NCBI RefSeq assembly: GCF_000701505.1
Contig: NZ_JNJB01000006.1
Coordinates: 248,001 to 312,000 of the forward strand
Direction of reading: 5' to 3'
DNA: 64,000 nt
Source of the DNA: Dyadobacter crusticola DSM 16708
GTDB lineage: Bacteria > Bacteroidota > Bacteroidia > Cytophagales > Spirosomataceae
Shown here in pieces: positions 54,128-62,316 of the stretch. A program made the position numbers and the translations under genes. The notes beneath the pieces are model-generated. The model had not been told where the DNA came from, ran no database searches, and was given only the letters and a program-made list of their open reading frames with translations. Position 1 is the first letter of the stretch. Each line of letters starts with the position of its first letter.

Positions 54128-54853
54128 GTGAGAATATCAACTTTGATCCTTTCAGTGCTTCTTTCCATATTTTTATCCGGATGTGGCAGGATGCTGTACC
54201 GTTCGGCGGATAAGGCTTTTCAAAAAGGTTTAAAGGAACAGCCCTACGACGCAGTCATTGTTCCCGGTTATCCATTCAACGGAGAGAAATGGGATATGAT
54301 TTTGCAGCTGAGAATCCATTGGGCACATTATCTCTATGCCAAAGGATATACTAAAAACATCATCTTTTCGGGCTCAGCCGTTGCTACGGAGTATATTGAG
54401 AGCCGTGTGATGGCCAACTACGCGGAGGCGCTTGGCGTGCCGCGGGAAAACTTATTTACAGAAGAAAAGGCCCAGCACAGCACCGAGAACATCTACTATT
54501 CCTACAGGCTCGCCAAAGACCTGGGATTTAACAAAATCGCATTGGCAACAGACCCGGTGCAGACAAGCTATATGCGGCGGTTTATTAAAAAGTATGAGCT
54601 GCCTGTCGGATTAATGCCAACAGTGATTGATACCATCAAAGTGCTGAATTTGTACGAGCCAAGGATCAATCTGGAAAATACAAAACGGGAGAACTTTCAA
54701 AAGCTGTCAGACAGGGAAAACTTCTTCCAGCGTTTCAAAGGCACAATGGGCAAGTACATTGTGTGGCACGAAGAAGATCTCAAAAAGAAAAAATACAAAA
54801 AGAAGTTTAAAGACCGGATGATCCCCTCTTCGTCGGTAAGTAAGGAACCATAA
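54128..54853 (+). CDS. YdcF-like (DUF218) lipoprotein
   Basis: 241 residues, starting with GTG at 54128. The lipoprotein signal ends LSGC (about residue 19). The DUF218 core is seen as DAVIVPGYPF, WAHYLYAKGYTKNIIFSGSAVATEYIES, GVPRENLFTEEKAQHSTENIYYS and IALATDPVQTSYMRR. These proteins bind SAM-like or sugar-nucleotide ligands in some members; the physiological role is unclear. The C-terminus is lysine-rich. It ends directly before the methyltransferase start, pointing to an operon. Confidence 0.8.
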   Translation: MRISTLILSVLLSIFLSGCGRMLYRSADKAFQKGLKEQPYDAVIVPGYPFNGEKWDMILQLRIHWAHYLYAKGYTKNIIFSGSAVATEYIESRVMANYAEALGVPRENLFTEEKAQHSTENIYYSYRLAKDLGFNKIALATDPVQTSYMRRFIKKYELPVGLMPTVIDTIKVLNLYEPRINLENTKRENFQKLSDRENFFQRFKGTMGKYIVWHEEDLKKKKYKKKFKDRMIPSSSVSKEP

Positions 54854-55927
54854 ATGCATATAATGAAAAAAGAATTATCTGCCATTGAGGCTAAGTATGA
54901 AGCACAGAAAATAGCGTTCGGGCCGATTTATTTTCAGTCGGTGGTAGCATTAAGGAAATTGGGTATCCTGCAGTTTATAAGCGAGCACCGCAAGGGCGTG
55001 ACTGTAGACGCAATCCTCGAAAAGCTGGACGTATCTGAGTATAGTGTTCATTTGCTTCTGGAAGCTGCCGAAGTCCTCGGAGTGGTAGATATGGAAGGTG
55101 ATATCGTGCGGATCAGCAAGGTGGGCTTTTTTCTTTTGAAGGATGAAATGACGCGGGTGAACATCAATTTTATGAACGATGTATGTTACCTCGGCGCAAA
55201 AAATATGACCGAAAGCTTTGTGAAAGGAAAGCCGGAGGGACTCAAAGTACTGGGCGACTGGCCTACCATTTACGAGGGACTTTCGGTACTGCCGGAGCCA
55301 GCCAAAACATCATGGTTTGAATTTGATCATTACTACTCCGACAATGCATTTCCCGAAGCGCTGAAAATTGTTTTCAGGAAAAAGCCAAAGCTGATTTTTG
55401 ATATTGGAGGAAATACAGGGAAATGGTCGTTTGCCTGCTGTGCGCACGATCCAAACGTCCGCATTCAGATACTTGACCTGCCTGTGCAGCTGAAAGTAGC
55501 GAAGGCAAATGCAGCTGCCAAAAACCTGTTGGATCGCATTCAATTCCACGAAATTGACCTGCTCGATGCTGCGCAGAAAATTCCTCAGGGCGCCGATTTA
55601 ATCTGGATGAGCCAGTTTCTTGATTGCTTTTCAAAAGAGCAGATCGTGCAAATTCTTGAAAATGCCTATCAGGCAGCCTCTCCCGACACCACATTGTTTA
55701 TTCTGGAACCATTTTTTGATAACCAGAATTATCCTGCTGCGCATTACAGCCTCGTCGCAACATCTTTGTATTTCACAATTATGGCTAACGGTAACAGCAA
55801 AATGTACCGCATTGGTGTGATGAAAGAACTGGTCGACAAGGCTGGTTTTGACGTGGTTGAAACCTACCCGCTGATCGGGGACAGCTATCATACGATTCTG
55901 GAATGCAGGAAAAAGCAGCAGGCTTAA
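54854..55927 (+). CDS. SAM-dependent O-methyltransferase-like protein
   Basis: 357 residues. An N-terminal winged-helix dimerisation domain (about 15-110: YFQSVVALRKLGILQFISEHRKGVTVDAILEKL) and a class I methyltransferase fold (from about 160: LIFDIGGNTGKWSF as motif I, IQILDLPVQLKVAK, FHEIDLLDA, ADLIWMSQFLDCF) resemble polyketide/aryl O-methyltransferases. The GGNTGKW replaces the more usual GGxxG and remains plausible for SAM binding. In this cluster it may methylate the resorcinol or polyene ring; this is inference. The gene immediately follows the YdcF-like gene; an ATG at 54863 is also possible. Confidence 0.85.
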   Translation: MHIMKKELSAIEAKYEAQKIAFGPIYFQSVVALRKLGILQFISEHRKGVTVDAILEKLDVSEYSVHLLLEAAEVLGVVDMEGDIVRISKVGFFLLKDEMTRVNINFMNDVCYLGAKNMTESFVKGKPEGLKVLGDWPTIYEGLSVLPEPAKTSWFEFDHYYSDNAFPEALKIVFRKKPKLIFDIGGNTGKWSFACCAHDPNVRIQILDLPVQLKVAKANAAAKNLLDRIQFHEIDLLDAAQKIPQGADLIWMSQFLDCFSKEQIVQILENAYQAASPDTTLFILEPFFDNQNYPAAHYSLVATSLYFTIMANGNSKMYRIGVMKELVDKAGFDVVETYPLIGDSYHTILECRKKQQA

Positions 55928-55962
55928 TCCGTATCGAAACAGAAATCGTAAATTTGGAGAAT

Positions 55963-56445
55963 ATGAAGAAAACACTTGTTGCTTACCTGATACTCAGCCT
56001 TGCATTTACCGCATTCGCTGCTGCTAAAATTGAAAGAAGTGTTTTTTATAAAGCGTTATCCTCCGGCGATGAATCCGTGATTGATAAAACAATTTCATCA
56101 CTGGAATCGGAAAAGTCTACATCACGTAACAAAGCCTACATCGCTGCATTGACGATGAAAAAGGCAGGCTTTGTGAAAGGAGCAGGGGAGAAGCTGAAAG
56201 TATTTAAGAAAGGCGCTCAGGTCCTGGAAGAAGAAATTAAGAGTAACCCGGATAATGCAGAATACCGGTTTTTACGGCTTGCGATTCAGGAACACGCACC
56301 GAAGATCTTGAAGTATAATAAGCAGGTCGACGAGGACAAGCGCGCGATTGTGGCAGCATATAACAAGCTGGATCCGGGTGTGCAAACTGCTGTTGCAGAC
56401 TATGCGAAAAACTCGAAGGTACTCAGGCCGGCTGATCTGCAATAA
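55963..56445 (+). CDS. Small exported helical protein of unknown function
   Basis: 160 residues from the ATG at 55963. The signal peptide (to about 20, FTAFAAAK) is followed by SVFYKALSSGDESVIDKTISSLESEKS, a helix-rich stretch (MKKAGFVKGAGEKLKVFKKGAQVLEEEI), NAEYRFLRLAIQEHAPKILKYNKQVDEDKRAIVAAY. I do not recognise the family. It sits between the methyltransferase and darA. Confidence 0.65.
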   Translation: MKKTLVAYLILSLAFTAFAAAKIERSVFYKALSSGDESVIDKTISSLESEKSTSRNKAYIAALTMKKAGFVKGAGEKLKVFKKGAQVLEEEIKSNPDNAEYRFLRLAIQEHAPKILKYNKQVDEDKRAIVAAYNKLDPGVQTAVADYAKNSKVLRPADLQ

Positions 56446-56470
56446 TGATTAAATTGGATTTAGATATTTA

Positions 56471-57382
56471 ATGGGAAAGATTCTTGTCGTAAACTATTCA
56501 CAGACGGGGCAGCTGAATGAAATTATCGACCACTTTTTACTCCCATTTGACCAGGCGGATATTGAGCGTGTGGTGATCAAACCGGCGAAGCCCTTTGTGT
56601 TTCCCTGGACCACAGACGAGTTTTTTGATAAGATGCCGGAATGCGTGCTGGAAGAAACAATCGAGCTGGAATCCTTTCAATTTTCCTCAACACACTACGA
56701 TCTCATTGTACTGGGGTATCAGCCCTGGTTCTTGTCGCCTTCATTGCCATTTACATCCCTGTTGAAATCGCCTGCATTCAAAGCCGTAATGAATGGAACG
56801 CCGGTAGTTACCATTATTGGCGGCCGGAACATGTGGCTTAATTCGCAGGAAAGTGTCAAGAAGCTGATCGCTGAGGGTGGTGGCAGGTTGGTGGGCAACA
56901 TTCCATTTATGGACAGGACTTCCAACCTGATCAGCGCATTTACCATTTTGCATTGGATGCTGACGGGACGGAAAGATAGGAAATGGGGCATATTTCCGTT
57001 ACCGGGAATAAGTCAGAAGGATATCGAAAGCGCTGCGCAATTCGGGCGCATTGTGCGGAATGCATTTAAAAACCAGCAATACGGGAATTTGCAGAACGAC
57101 ATTCTCGCGACAGGCTTGATAGAAATCCCGACAGATATCCTGTTCATCGAGCAGCGGGCCAAAAAATTGTTCAGGATCTGGGCCAAATTGATCAAGACAA
57201 AAGGTACTACACCGGCGAAACGGAAAAGGCTGGTGGGCTTTTTCAAATACTACCTGCTGGTCGCGCTGTTTATGGTGGCTCCGATCATTCTTTTTGTGTA
57301 CAATTTGTTCGTAGCGCCTTTCACCGAAAATACGATTAAGAAGAAAAAACAATACTTTTGTGGGGTTGAAATCAAATCATAA
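56471..57382 (+). CDS. darA: Dialkylresorcinol condensing enzyme
   Basis: 303 residues. With the ketosynthase DarB it condenses two beta-keto acyl units into a dialkylresorcinol ring precursor, the head of flexirubin pigments. The DarA-like sequence begins MGKILVVNYSQTGQLNEIID, a flavodoxin-like phosphate-binding loop, followed by YDLIVLGYQPWFLSPSLPFTSL, VVTIIGGRNMWLNSQESVKKL and a C-terminal hydrophobic segment at about 258-283 that would attach it to the membrane. Its stop overlaps the darB start (TAATG at 57380), the pairing seen in dialkylresorcinol clusters, which supports the name. The mechanism of ring formation is not visible in the sequence. Confidence 0.9.
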   Translation: MGKILVVNYSQTGQLNEIIDHFLLPFDQADIERVVIKPAKPFVFPWTTDEFFDKMPECVLEETIELESFQFSSTHYDLIVLGYQPWFLSPSLPFTSLLKSPAFKAVMNGTPVVTIIGGRNMWLNSQESVKKLIAEGGGRLVGNIPFMDRTSNLISAFTILHWMLTGRKDRKWGIFPLPGISQKDIESAAQFGRIVRNAFKNQQYGNLQNDILATGLIEIPTDILFIEQRAKKLFRIWAKLIKTKGTTPAKRKRLVGFFKYYLLVALFMVAPIILFVYNLFVAPFTENTIKKKKQYFCGVEIKS

Positions 57383-58524
57383 TGTCAGAAGCATACATTA
57401 CAAGAATTGCCAAGTTTTTGCCCAATGAGTCCGTTTCGAATGAGGAAATGGAAGAATATCTAGGATACATCAACGGTAAGCCTTCTAAATCAAAAGCAAT
57501 CGTTTTACGTAATAACGGAATAAAAAGCAGGTACTACGCACTTACAAAAGACGGCGCGGTAACCCACACCAATTCCGAAATGGCAGCGCAGGCTGTCCGC
57601 GGTTTATTCAAAAATAATCCAGAGGAAATTGCGGAAATGGACCTGCTGAGCTGCGCCACATCCAGTCCGGACCAGCTGATGCCTTCGCACGGTTCAATGG
57701 TACACGGAAGTTTGCCTGAAACTGGCTTCGTCGAGGTGGTATCTCCTTCAGGCGTTTGCTGTGCGGGAATGCATGCGCTTAAATATGCTTACATGTCTGT
57801 GAAAGTAGGAGAGAAGCAAAAGGCAGTTTCCTGTGCATCGGAGCGACTTTCTTCGGTTTTAAAGGCTGATCAGTTTGCAGAGGAAATCAGCCAGCTGCAA
57901 CGTTTGGAACAAAATCCGTATATCTCTTTTGAAAAGGATTTTCTAAGATGGATGCTTTCAGACGGCGCGGGTGCTTTTCTGGTAGAGCCGCAGCCAAATG
58001 CAACCGGAATCTCCCTGAAAATAGATTGGATCGAAGGCTGTTCCTATGCCAACGAGCACGAAGCTTGCATGTATATGGGCGCGGACAAGCTTGCAGACGG
58101 TACCCTGCAGAGTTACAAGGATTTTGGGGCAGAAGAAATTCAGGATCGGTCGGTATTCAGTATCAAGCAGGATGTGAAGCTATTAGGTGAAAAAATCGTT
58201 AAATTAGGCTTTGCAAAGTTGAAGGATATCCTACTTAAGAAAAATATGAGCGTGGATGAGATCAGCTACTTTTTGCCGCACTTGTCCAGCTACTTTTTTG
58301 AAAACAAGATTGACGATTTCCTGAAAATAAATGGAATGGGCATACCTAAGGAAAAATGGTATACCAACCTCGTGAACAAAGGGAATGTGGGCGCAGCTTC
58401 TATTTACATGATGCTTGAAGAAGTATTCCATAGCGGTGCATTGAAAAAGGGAGAAAAAATCTTACTCGCCGTTCCGGAGAGTTCGCGATTCTCCTACATG
58501 TTTTGTTTGCTGACTGTTTGCTAA
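57382..58524 (+). CDS. darB: Ketosynthase III-like protein of dialkylresorcinol synthesis
   Basis: 380 residues, KAS III/thiolase fold. Active-site Cys127 in SGVCCAGMHALKYAYMSVKVG (preceded by Cys126), His300 in YFLPHLSS and Asn335 in NKGNVGAAS complete the Cys-His-Asn triad. It supplies and couples acyl chains for DarA. The N-terminus AYITRIAKFLPNESVSNEEME is typical for KAS III-like starter enzymes. Translation is coupled to darA by TAATG. Confidence 0.9.
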   Translation: MSEAYITRIAKFLPNESVSNEEMEEYLGYINGKPSKSKAIVLRNNGIKSRYYALTKDGAVTHTNSEMAAQAVRGLFKNNPEEIAEMDLLSCATSSPDQLMPSHGSMVHGSLPETGFVEVVSPSGVCCAGMHALKYAYMSVKVGEKQKAVSCASERLSSVLKADQFAEEISQLQRLEQNPYISFEKDFLRWMLSDGAGAFLVEPQPNATGISLKIDWIEGCSYANEHEACMYMGADKLADGTLQSYKDFGAEEIQDRSVFSIKQDVKLLGEKIVKLGFAKLKDILLKKNMSVDEISYFLPHLSSYFFENKIDDFLKINGMGIPKEKWYTNLVNKGNVGAASIYMMLEEVFHSGALKKGEKILLAVPESSRFSYMFCLLTVC

Positions 58525-58537
58525 AACCAGTTTCAAA

Positions 58538-58936
58538 ATGAAAAGAGAAGATCTGCCACAAGATACCGGCGCCCTTGAAAAATTTACACGGGAAGTATGC
58601 TACGTCAAAAATGAGGACGGCAAGTATGAAACGGCGCTGAGTAAGGGTTGGGAGGTCAAGAAACTTGCATTGGATAGCGCCTGGGAGGATGTCAATGAGC
58701 GTGTAGAGGAAGCCAGGCAGGCAGTTATAAGAGGAGAAAAGAGCCCGATCCATTATTTCATGGAACTACGGTTAATGGACCTGGCGGTACTTTCGGGATA
58801 CACAGGTATTTTCTCATTTTTTATCAAAAGACATTTAAAACCGGCTGTTTTTAAAAACCTCAGCGAGCGTAAACTTGAAAAATATGCGCGCGCGTTTGAT
58901 ATCACAGTCGATAGTTTGAAAAATTTTAAAGGTTGA
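58538..58936 (+). CDS. Small cluster protein of unknown function
   Basis: 132 residues, no signal peptide. It contains EDLPQDTGALEKFTREVCYVKNEDGKYETALSKGWEVKKLALDSAWEDVNERVEEARQAVIRGEKSPIHYFMELRLMDLAVLSGYTGIF, a mostly helical, charged sequence. A short hydrophobic stretch (MDLAVLSGYTGIFSFFI) may contact a membrane or partner. I do not recognise a family. It lies between darB (13 bases) and the BtrH-like gene (4 bases), so it is almost certainly cotranscribed. Confidence 0.75.
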   Translation: MKREDLPQDTGALEKFTREVCYVKNEDGKYETALSKGWEVKKLALDSAWEDVNERVEEARQAVIRGEKSPIHYFMELRLMDLAVLSGYTGIFSFFIKRHLKPAVFKNLSERKLEKYARAFDITVDSLKNFKG

Positions 58937-58940
58937 GCCA

Positions 58941-59972
58941 GTGAATGTTGATAGTCAAACGGATGAATTTCACCACGTCCAAACGGCGCATTGTGAGAAT
59001 GGCGTAACAACGGCTTTGCTGCGTTACCACGGACTGGATTTCATGACCGAGCCACTTGCGTTCGGAATGGGTTCAGGTCTTTTTTACATACAAATCCCTT
59101 TTTTAACTGTTAATAACGGTCCGGCAATCTCGTTCAGGACCATGCCGGGGGCCATTTTTAAGCGTACCTGCAAGTCGCTCGGTGTGGACGTAACCAGGAA
59201 GAAATTCTCGAATCAGCTTGCGGCTGAGTCCTTTTTAGATCAGAAGGTAAGAGAAGGAGTACCTGTGGGGTGCCAGGTTGGTGTATTCCACCTGACCTAC
59301 TTCCCCAAGGAGTACCGCTTTCATTTCAATGCACACAATCTGATTGTTTTTGGTGAAGAAAATGGCCGGTACCTGATCAGTGATCCGGTTATGGAGGATG
59401 TAACCTCACTTTCGCGGGAAGAACTTACAAGAGTCCGCTTCGCACAGGGGCCACTTGCGCCGAAGGGACATATTTACTTTCCCGAAAGTGTAAAGCCTAT
59501 TTCTGACGATATGATCAGGAAAGGGGTCGCAAAAGGTATCCGCCGCAATGTACGGGATATGCTGCGTATCCCAGGCAACTTCGCTGGTGTAGACGGTATC
59601 AGGCATACTTCCAATCACATTCGTAAGTGGCGCGACAAGCTCGGGCTGCGAAAAGCAAGCTTGTACCTGGGGCAGATCGTTCGGATGCAGGAGGAAATCG
59701 GGACAGGCGGCGGCGGTTTTCGCTTTTTGTACGGTGCATTCCTGGAAGAAGCCTCTGCTTACATGCAGGACGACAGGCTTTCTCAGGTTTCCGAGGATTT
59801 TACGAAAGCAGGAGATTTGTGGCGGGCGAGTGCTATCAAAATGGCGGGGGTGTATAAAGGAAGACTAACCGAACAAAAAGATTTCAATGAAATCGCCGAT
59901 ATGCTGTTGAATATACGCTCGGTAGAAAAAGAAGCTTTCGAAAAGCTTTCCAGACTTAACCTAGGAAAGTAA
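58941..59972 (+). CDS. BtrH N-terminal domain-like acyltransferase
   Basis: 343 residues from GTG at 58941. The N-terminal part resembles the BtrH transferase fold: HCENGVTTALLRYHGLDFMTEPLAFGMGSGLFY (catalytic Cys18 in a papain-like context) and HNLIVFGEENGRYLISDPVM (His/Asp part). A C-terminal helical domain follows (DUF4872-like; EIGTGGGGFRFLYGAFLEEAS). BtrH moves an acyl group from an acyl carrier protein to an amine in butirosin synthesis. Here an ACP is encoded three genes downstream, so it may move the polyene or fatty acyl chain onto an acceptor such as the resorcinol. Its position directly before an ABC transporter fits a late step. Confidence 0.8.
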   Translation: MNVDSQTDEFHHVQTAHCENGVTTALLRYHGLDFMTEPLAFGMGSGLFYIQIPFLTVNNGPAISFRTMPGAIFKRTCKSLGVDVTRKKFSNQLAAESFLDQKVREGVPVGCQVGVFHLTYFPKEYRFHFNAHNLIVFGEENGRYLISDPVMEDVTSLSREELTRVRFAQGPLAPKGHIYFPESVKPISDDMIRKGVAKGIRRNVRDMLRIPGNFAGVDGIRHTSNHIRKWRDKLGLRKASLYLGQIVRMQEEIGTGGGGFRFLYGAFLEEASAYMQDDRLSQVSEDFTKAGDLWRASAIKMAGVYKGRLTEQKDFNEIADMLLNIRSVEKEAFEKLSRLNLGK

Positions 59973-59975
59973 ATT

Positions 59976-60734
59976 ATGGCAGAAGTTTCAAATCCGGTAT
60001 GCATTCAAATCAAGCACGTTTCAAAAAAATACAAATCTGCGCAGGAAAATAGCCTCACCGATGTTTCACTAAACATTACCCGATCAGATGTTTTTGGTCT
60101 GCTGGGCCCAAATGGCGCGGGAAAAACTACATTGATTTCCATTCTATGCGGAATAATCCCGCCCACCGAAGGAGAAGTAGCATTTATTATTGACGGGAAA
60201 GTACTGTCTCTGATTGAGCGCAAAAGCAGGATCGGGTTTGTGCCGCAGGAATACGCATTTTACCAGGAACTCAGCCCACGCCAGAACCTCGACTACTTCG
60301 GGGCTATGTATAACATTCCCAAAAACGATCTGCTTGAAAGAAGAGAGCATCTGTTAAACGTACTTGGCCTCTCCAAGTCCGGCGACGACAAGGTTGAAAC
60401 GTTTTCCGGCGGTATGAAGCGGCGGGTGAACCTGGCAATTGGGATTATTCACGAGCCGGATATTCTTTTCCTGGACGAACCGACTGTGGGGGTGGATGTG
60501 CAAAGCCGCAATGCGATTATCCGCTATTTGCAATCCATCAATGAGGCAGGTACCACGATTATTTACACTTCTCACCACATGTCGGAAGCTGAGGAATTTT
60601 GTAAGAACATCGCATTGATCGATCATGGTAAGGTTATTGCTGAAGGCGAAATACAGGCTTTGAAAACGCAGCACGGCGTTCCTAACCTGCAATCACTGTT
60701 TATCAATCTGACCGGCGAAGCGTACAGGGACTAG
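59976..60734 (+). CDS. ABC transporter ATP-binding protein
   Basis: 252 residues. Walker A GPNGAGKTT, signature FSGGMKRRVNLA, Walker B LFLDEPTVGVDVQ and the H-loop THHMSEAEEF (ISYTSHH form). It is of the ABC-2/drug exporter type and is paired with the permease encoded 2 bases downstream. In this cluster it probably powers export of the pigment or its lipid precursor to the envelope. Confidence 0.97.
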   Translation: MAEVSNPVCIQIKHVSKKYKSAQENSLTDVSLNITRSDVFGLLGPNGAGKTTLISILCGIIPPTEGEVAFIIDGKVLSLIERKSRIGFVPQEYAFYQELSPRQNLDYFGAMYNIPKNDLLERREHLLNVLGLSKSGDDKVETFSGGMKRRVNLAIGIIHEPDILFLDEPTVGVDVQSRNAIIRYLQSINEAGTTIIYTSHHMSEAEEFCKNIALIDHGKVIAEGEIQALKTQHGVPNLQSLFINLTGEAYRD

Positions 60735-60735
60735 G

Positions 60736-62013
60736 ATGTTCAAGATATTTTCCTCACTTCGAAAAGAATTCCTACTGCTTATTAATGATAAGACCGGTCT
60801 CGCGCTGCTCTTTTTGATGCCGCTGCTTCTCGTTTTTATCATCACCATTATTCAGGACAGTGCCTACAAAATGGTCAATGAGAACCAGATCGCATTGTTA
60901 GTTGTAAATAAAGATGCGGGAAAGGAAGGTGGAAAGCTGGTGGATGCATTGACCAAGTCGGGCCTTTTCAAGATTGACTCGCAAGATCAGATCGAGCAAA
61001 ATGCATTGAAATCGGAGCTGCTGGCGCGGGGCAAGCTGATCGCACTTTTTATTCCCAAAACATTTTCGGCCGGACTGGAAAGTAATGCAGAGGATGTCAG
61101 TAACATACTCATGCAGGATCTGGGATTGGAAACTGATTCTGCTGCAAAGGAAAAGGTGGACATGCCGAGACTCTCATTTTACCACGATCCGGTTTTGCAG
61201 GAAAATTACAGCCAGTCGGTAGTGGGGGTTATTCAGTCGTATATGGGTATGATTGAAAATTCGCTGATGATCGACAGAATGTACGCAAGTATGGAGTTGG
61301 GTGATAAATCAGCAGTTCTGAAGCAAAAAATGATTTCCAACCGAGTCAGGATCGATCCGGTGGTAGCCAGCAACAATAATTCGACAGTTCTGCCTAATTC
61401 GACACAGCATAATGTGCCAGCCTGGACCATATTTGCAATGTTTTTTATGGTAGTTTCCCTGGGCAGCAACATTGTCAAGGAGCGGATAAACGGGAGCTTT
61501 TTAAGATTAAAAACGATGCCCACCACATTCATGCTTGTGATGTTCAGTAAGATGGCAATTTATGTGATGGTAGCAGTAGTACAGGTCGCACTCACTTTTT
61601 CAATGGGGATTTGGGTACTGCCACAGCTTGGTTTACCGCAACTTACCGTGCCTGAAAGTCTGATCGCACTCCTCGCGGTTACCTTCGTGAGTAGCATGGC
61701 GGCAGTAAGCTATGCATTGATGATCGGTTCCTTTGCGAAAACCGAGCAGCAGGCCAACGGTTTTGGTGCCATTTCCATTATTATTTTCGGCGCAATCGGC
61801 GGAATTCTGGTACCTACATTCGTAATGCCCGCATTTATGCAGACAGCCAGTAATTTTTCTCCATTGCATTGGTGCCTCGAAGGATTTTATGTTTTGTTCC
61901 TGAAAGGCGGAAGCTGGCGGGAACTCGGACTCGTTTTTTCTTTTTTAGGTATTTTTATACTGATTTGTCAGCTAGCGACATATTTTAAACTCAGGATCGA
62001 AAGAATTCTTTAA
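60736..62013 (+). CDS. ABC-2 type transporter permease
   Basis: 425 residues. One N-terminal transmembrane helix (about 20-40: GLALLFLMPLLLVFIITI), a large periplasmic domain to about residue 225, then five more helices (for example WTIFAMFFMVVSLGSNIVKE, MAIYVMVAVVQVALTF, ISIIIFGAIGGILV, LGLVFSFLGIFILICQL). The C-terminal half has ASNFSPLHWCLEGFYVLFLKG, the ABC-2 EAFPxL-like hinge. Forms the transporter with the upstream ATPase. Substrate is inferred from the cluster. Confidence 0.95.
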   Translation: MFKIFSSLRKEFLLLINDKTGLALLFLMPLLLVFIITIIQDSAYKMVNENQIALLVVNKDAGKEGGKLVDALTKSGLFKIDSQDQIEQNALKSELLARGKLIALFIPKTFSAGLESNAEDVSNILMQDLGLETDSAAKEKVDMPRLSFYHDPVLQENYSQSVVGVIQSYMGMIENSLMIDRMYASMELGDKSAVLKQKMISNRVRIDPVVASNNNSTVLPNSTQHNVPAWTIFAMFFMVVSLGSNIVKERINGSFLRLKTMPTTFMLVMFSKMAIYVMVAVVQVALTFSMGIWVLPQLGLPQLTVPESLIALLAVTFVSSMAAVSYALMIGSFAKTEQQANGFGAISIIIFGAIGGILVPTFVMPAFMQTASNFSPLHWCLEGFYVLFLKGGSWRELGLVFSFLGIFILICQLATYFKLRIERIL

Positions 62014-62048
62014 GTTTGGCTAGCGTAGCAGCGCATTTAACTATTAAT

Positions 62049-62315
62049 ATGGACATAGAAAGCTTGAAGCCCATTTTGAAGGGCCAGATTGTACAGTATC
62101 TGAATTTATTAGACGTTAACCCTCAGGATATCAGAGATGATGAGCCACTTTTTGGTGGAGATCTCGGCCTTGACTCCATTGATTCTTTGGAATTGGTAGT
62201 ACTTCTTGAAAGAGAATACGGAATTAAGATCAACAACCCGGCTGAGGGAAGAAAAATACTTGTTGATGTAAACCGAATGGCGGAATATATTCTTGCCAAT
62301 ACGAAAACTGCCTGA
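62049..62315 (+). CDS. Acyl carrier protein
   Basis: 88 residues from the ATG at 62049. Carries acyl chains on 4'-phosphopantetheine attached to Ser43 in GLDSIDSLELVVLLEREY. Helix 1 PILKGQIVQYLNLLDVNPQDI and the acidic residues are typical. Its own cluster has a ketosynthase 1 base downstream and a phosphopantetheinyl transferase at 49029, so it likely serves the pigment pathway rather than general fatty-acid synthesis. Confidence 0.93.
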   Translation: MDIESLKPILKGQIVQYLNLLDVNPQDIRDDEPLFGGDLGLDSIDSLELVVLLEREYGIKINNPAEGRKILVDVNRMAEYILANTKTA

Positions 62316-62316
62316 T

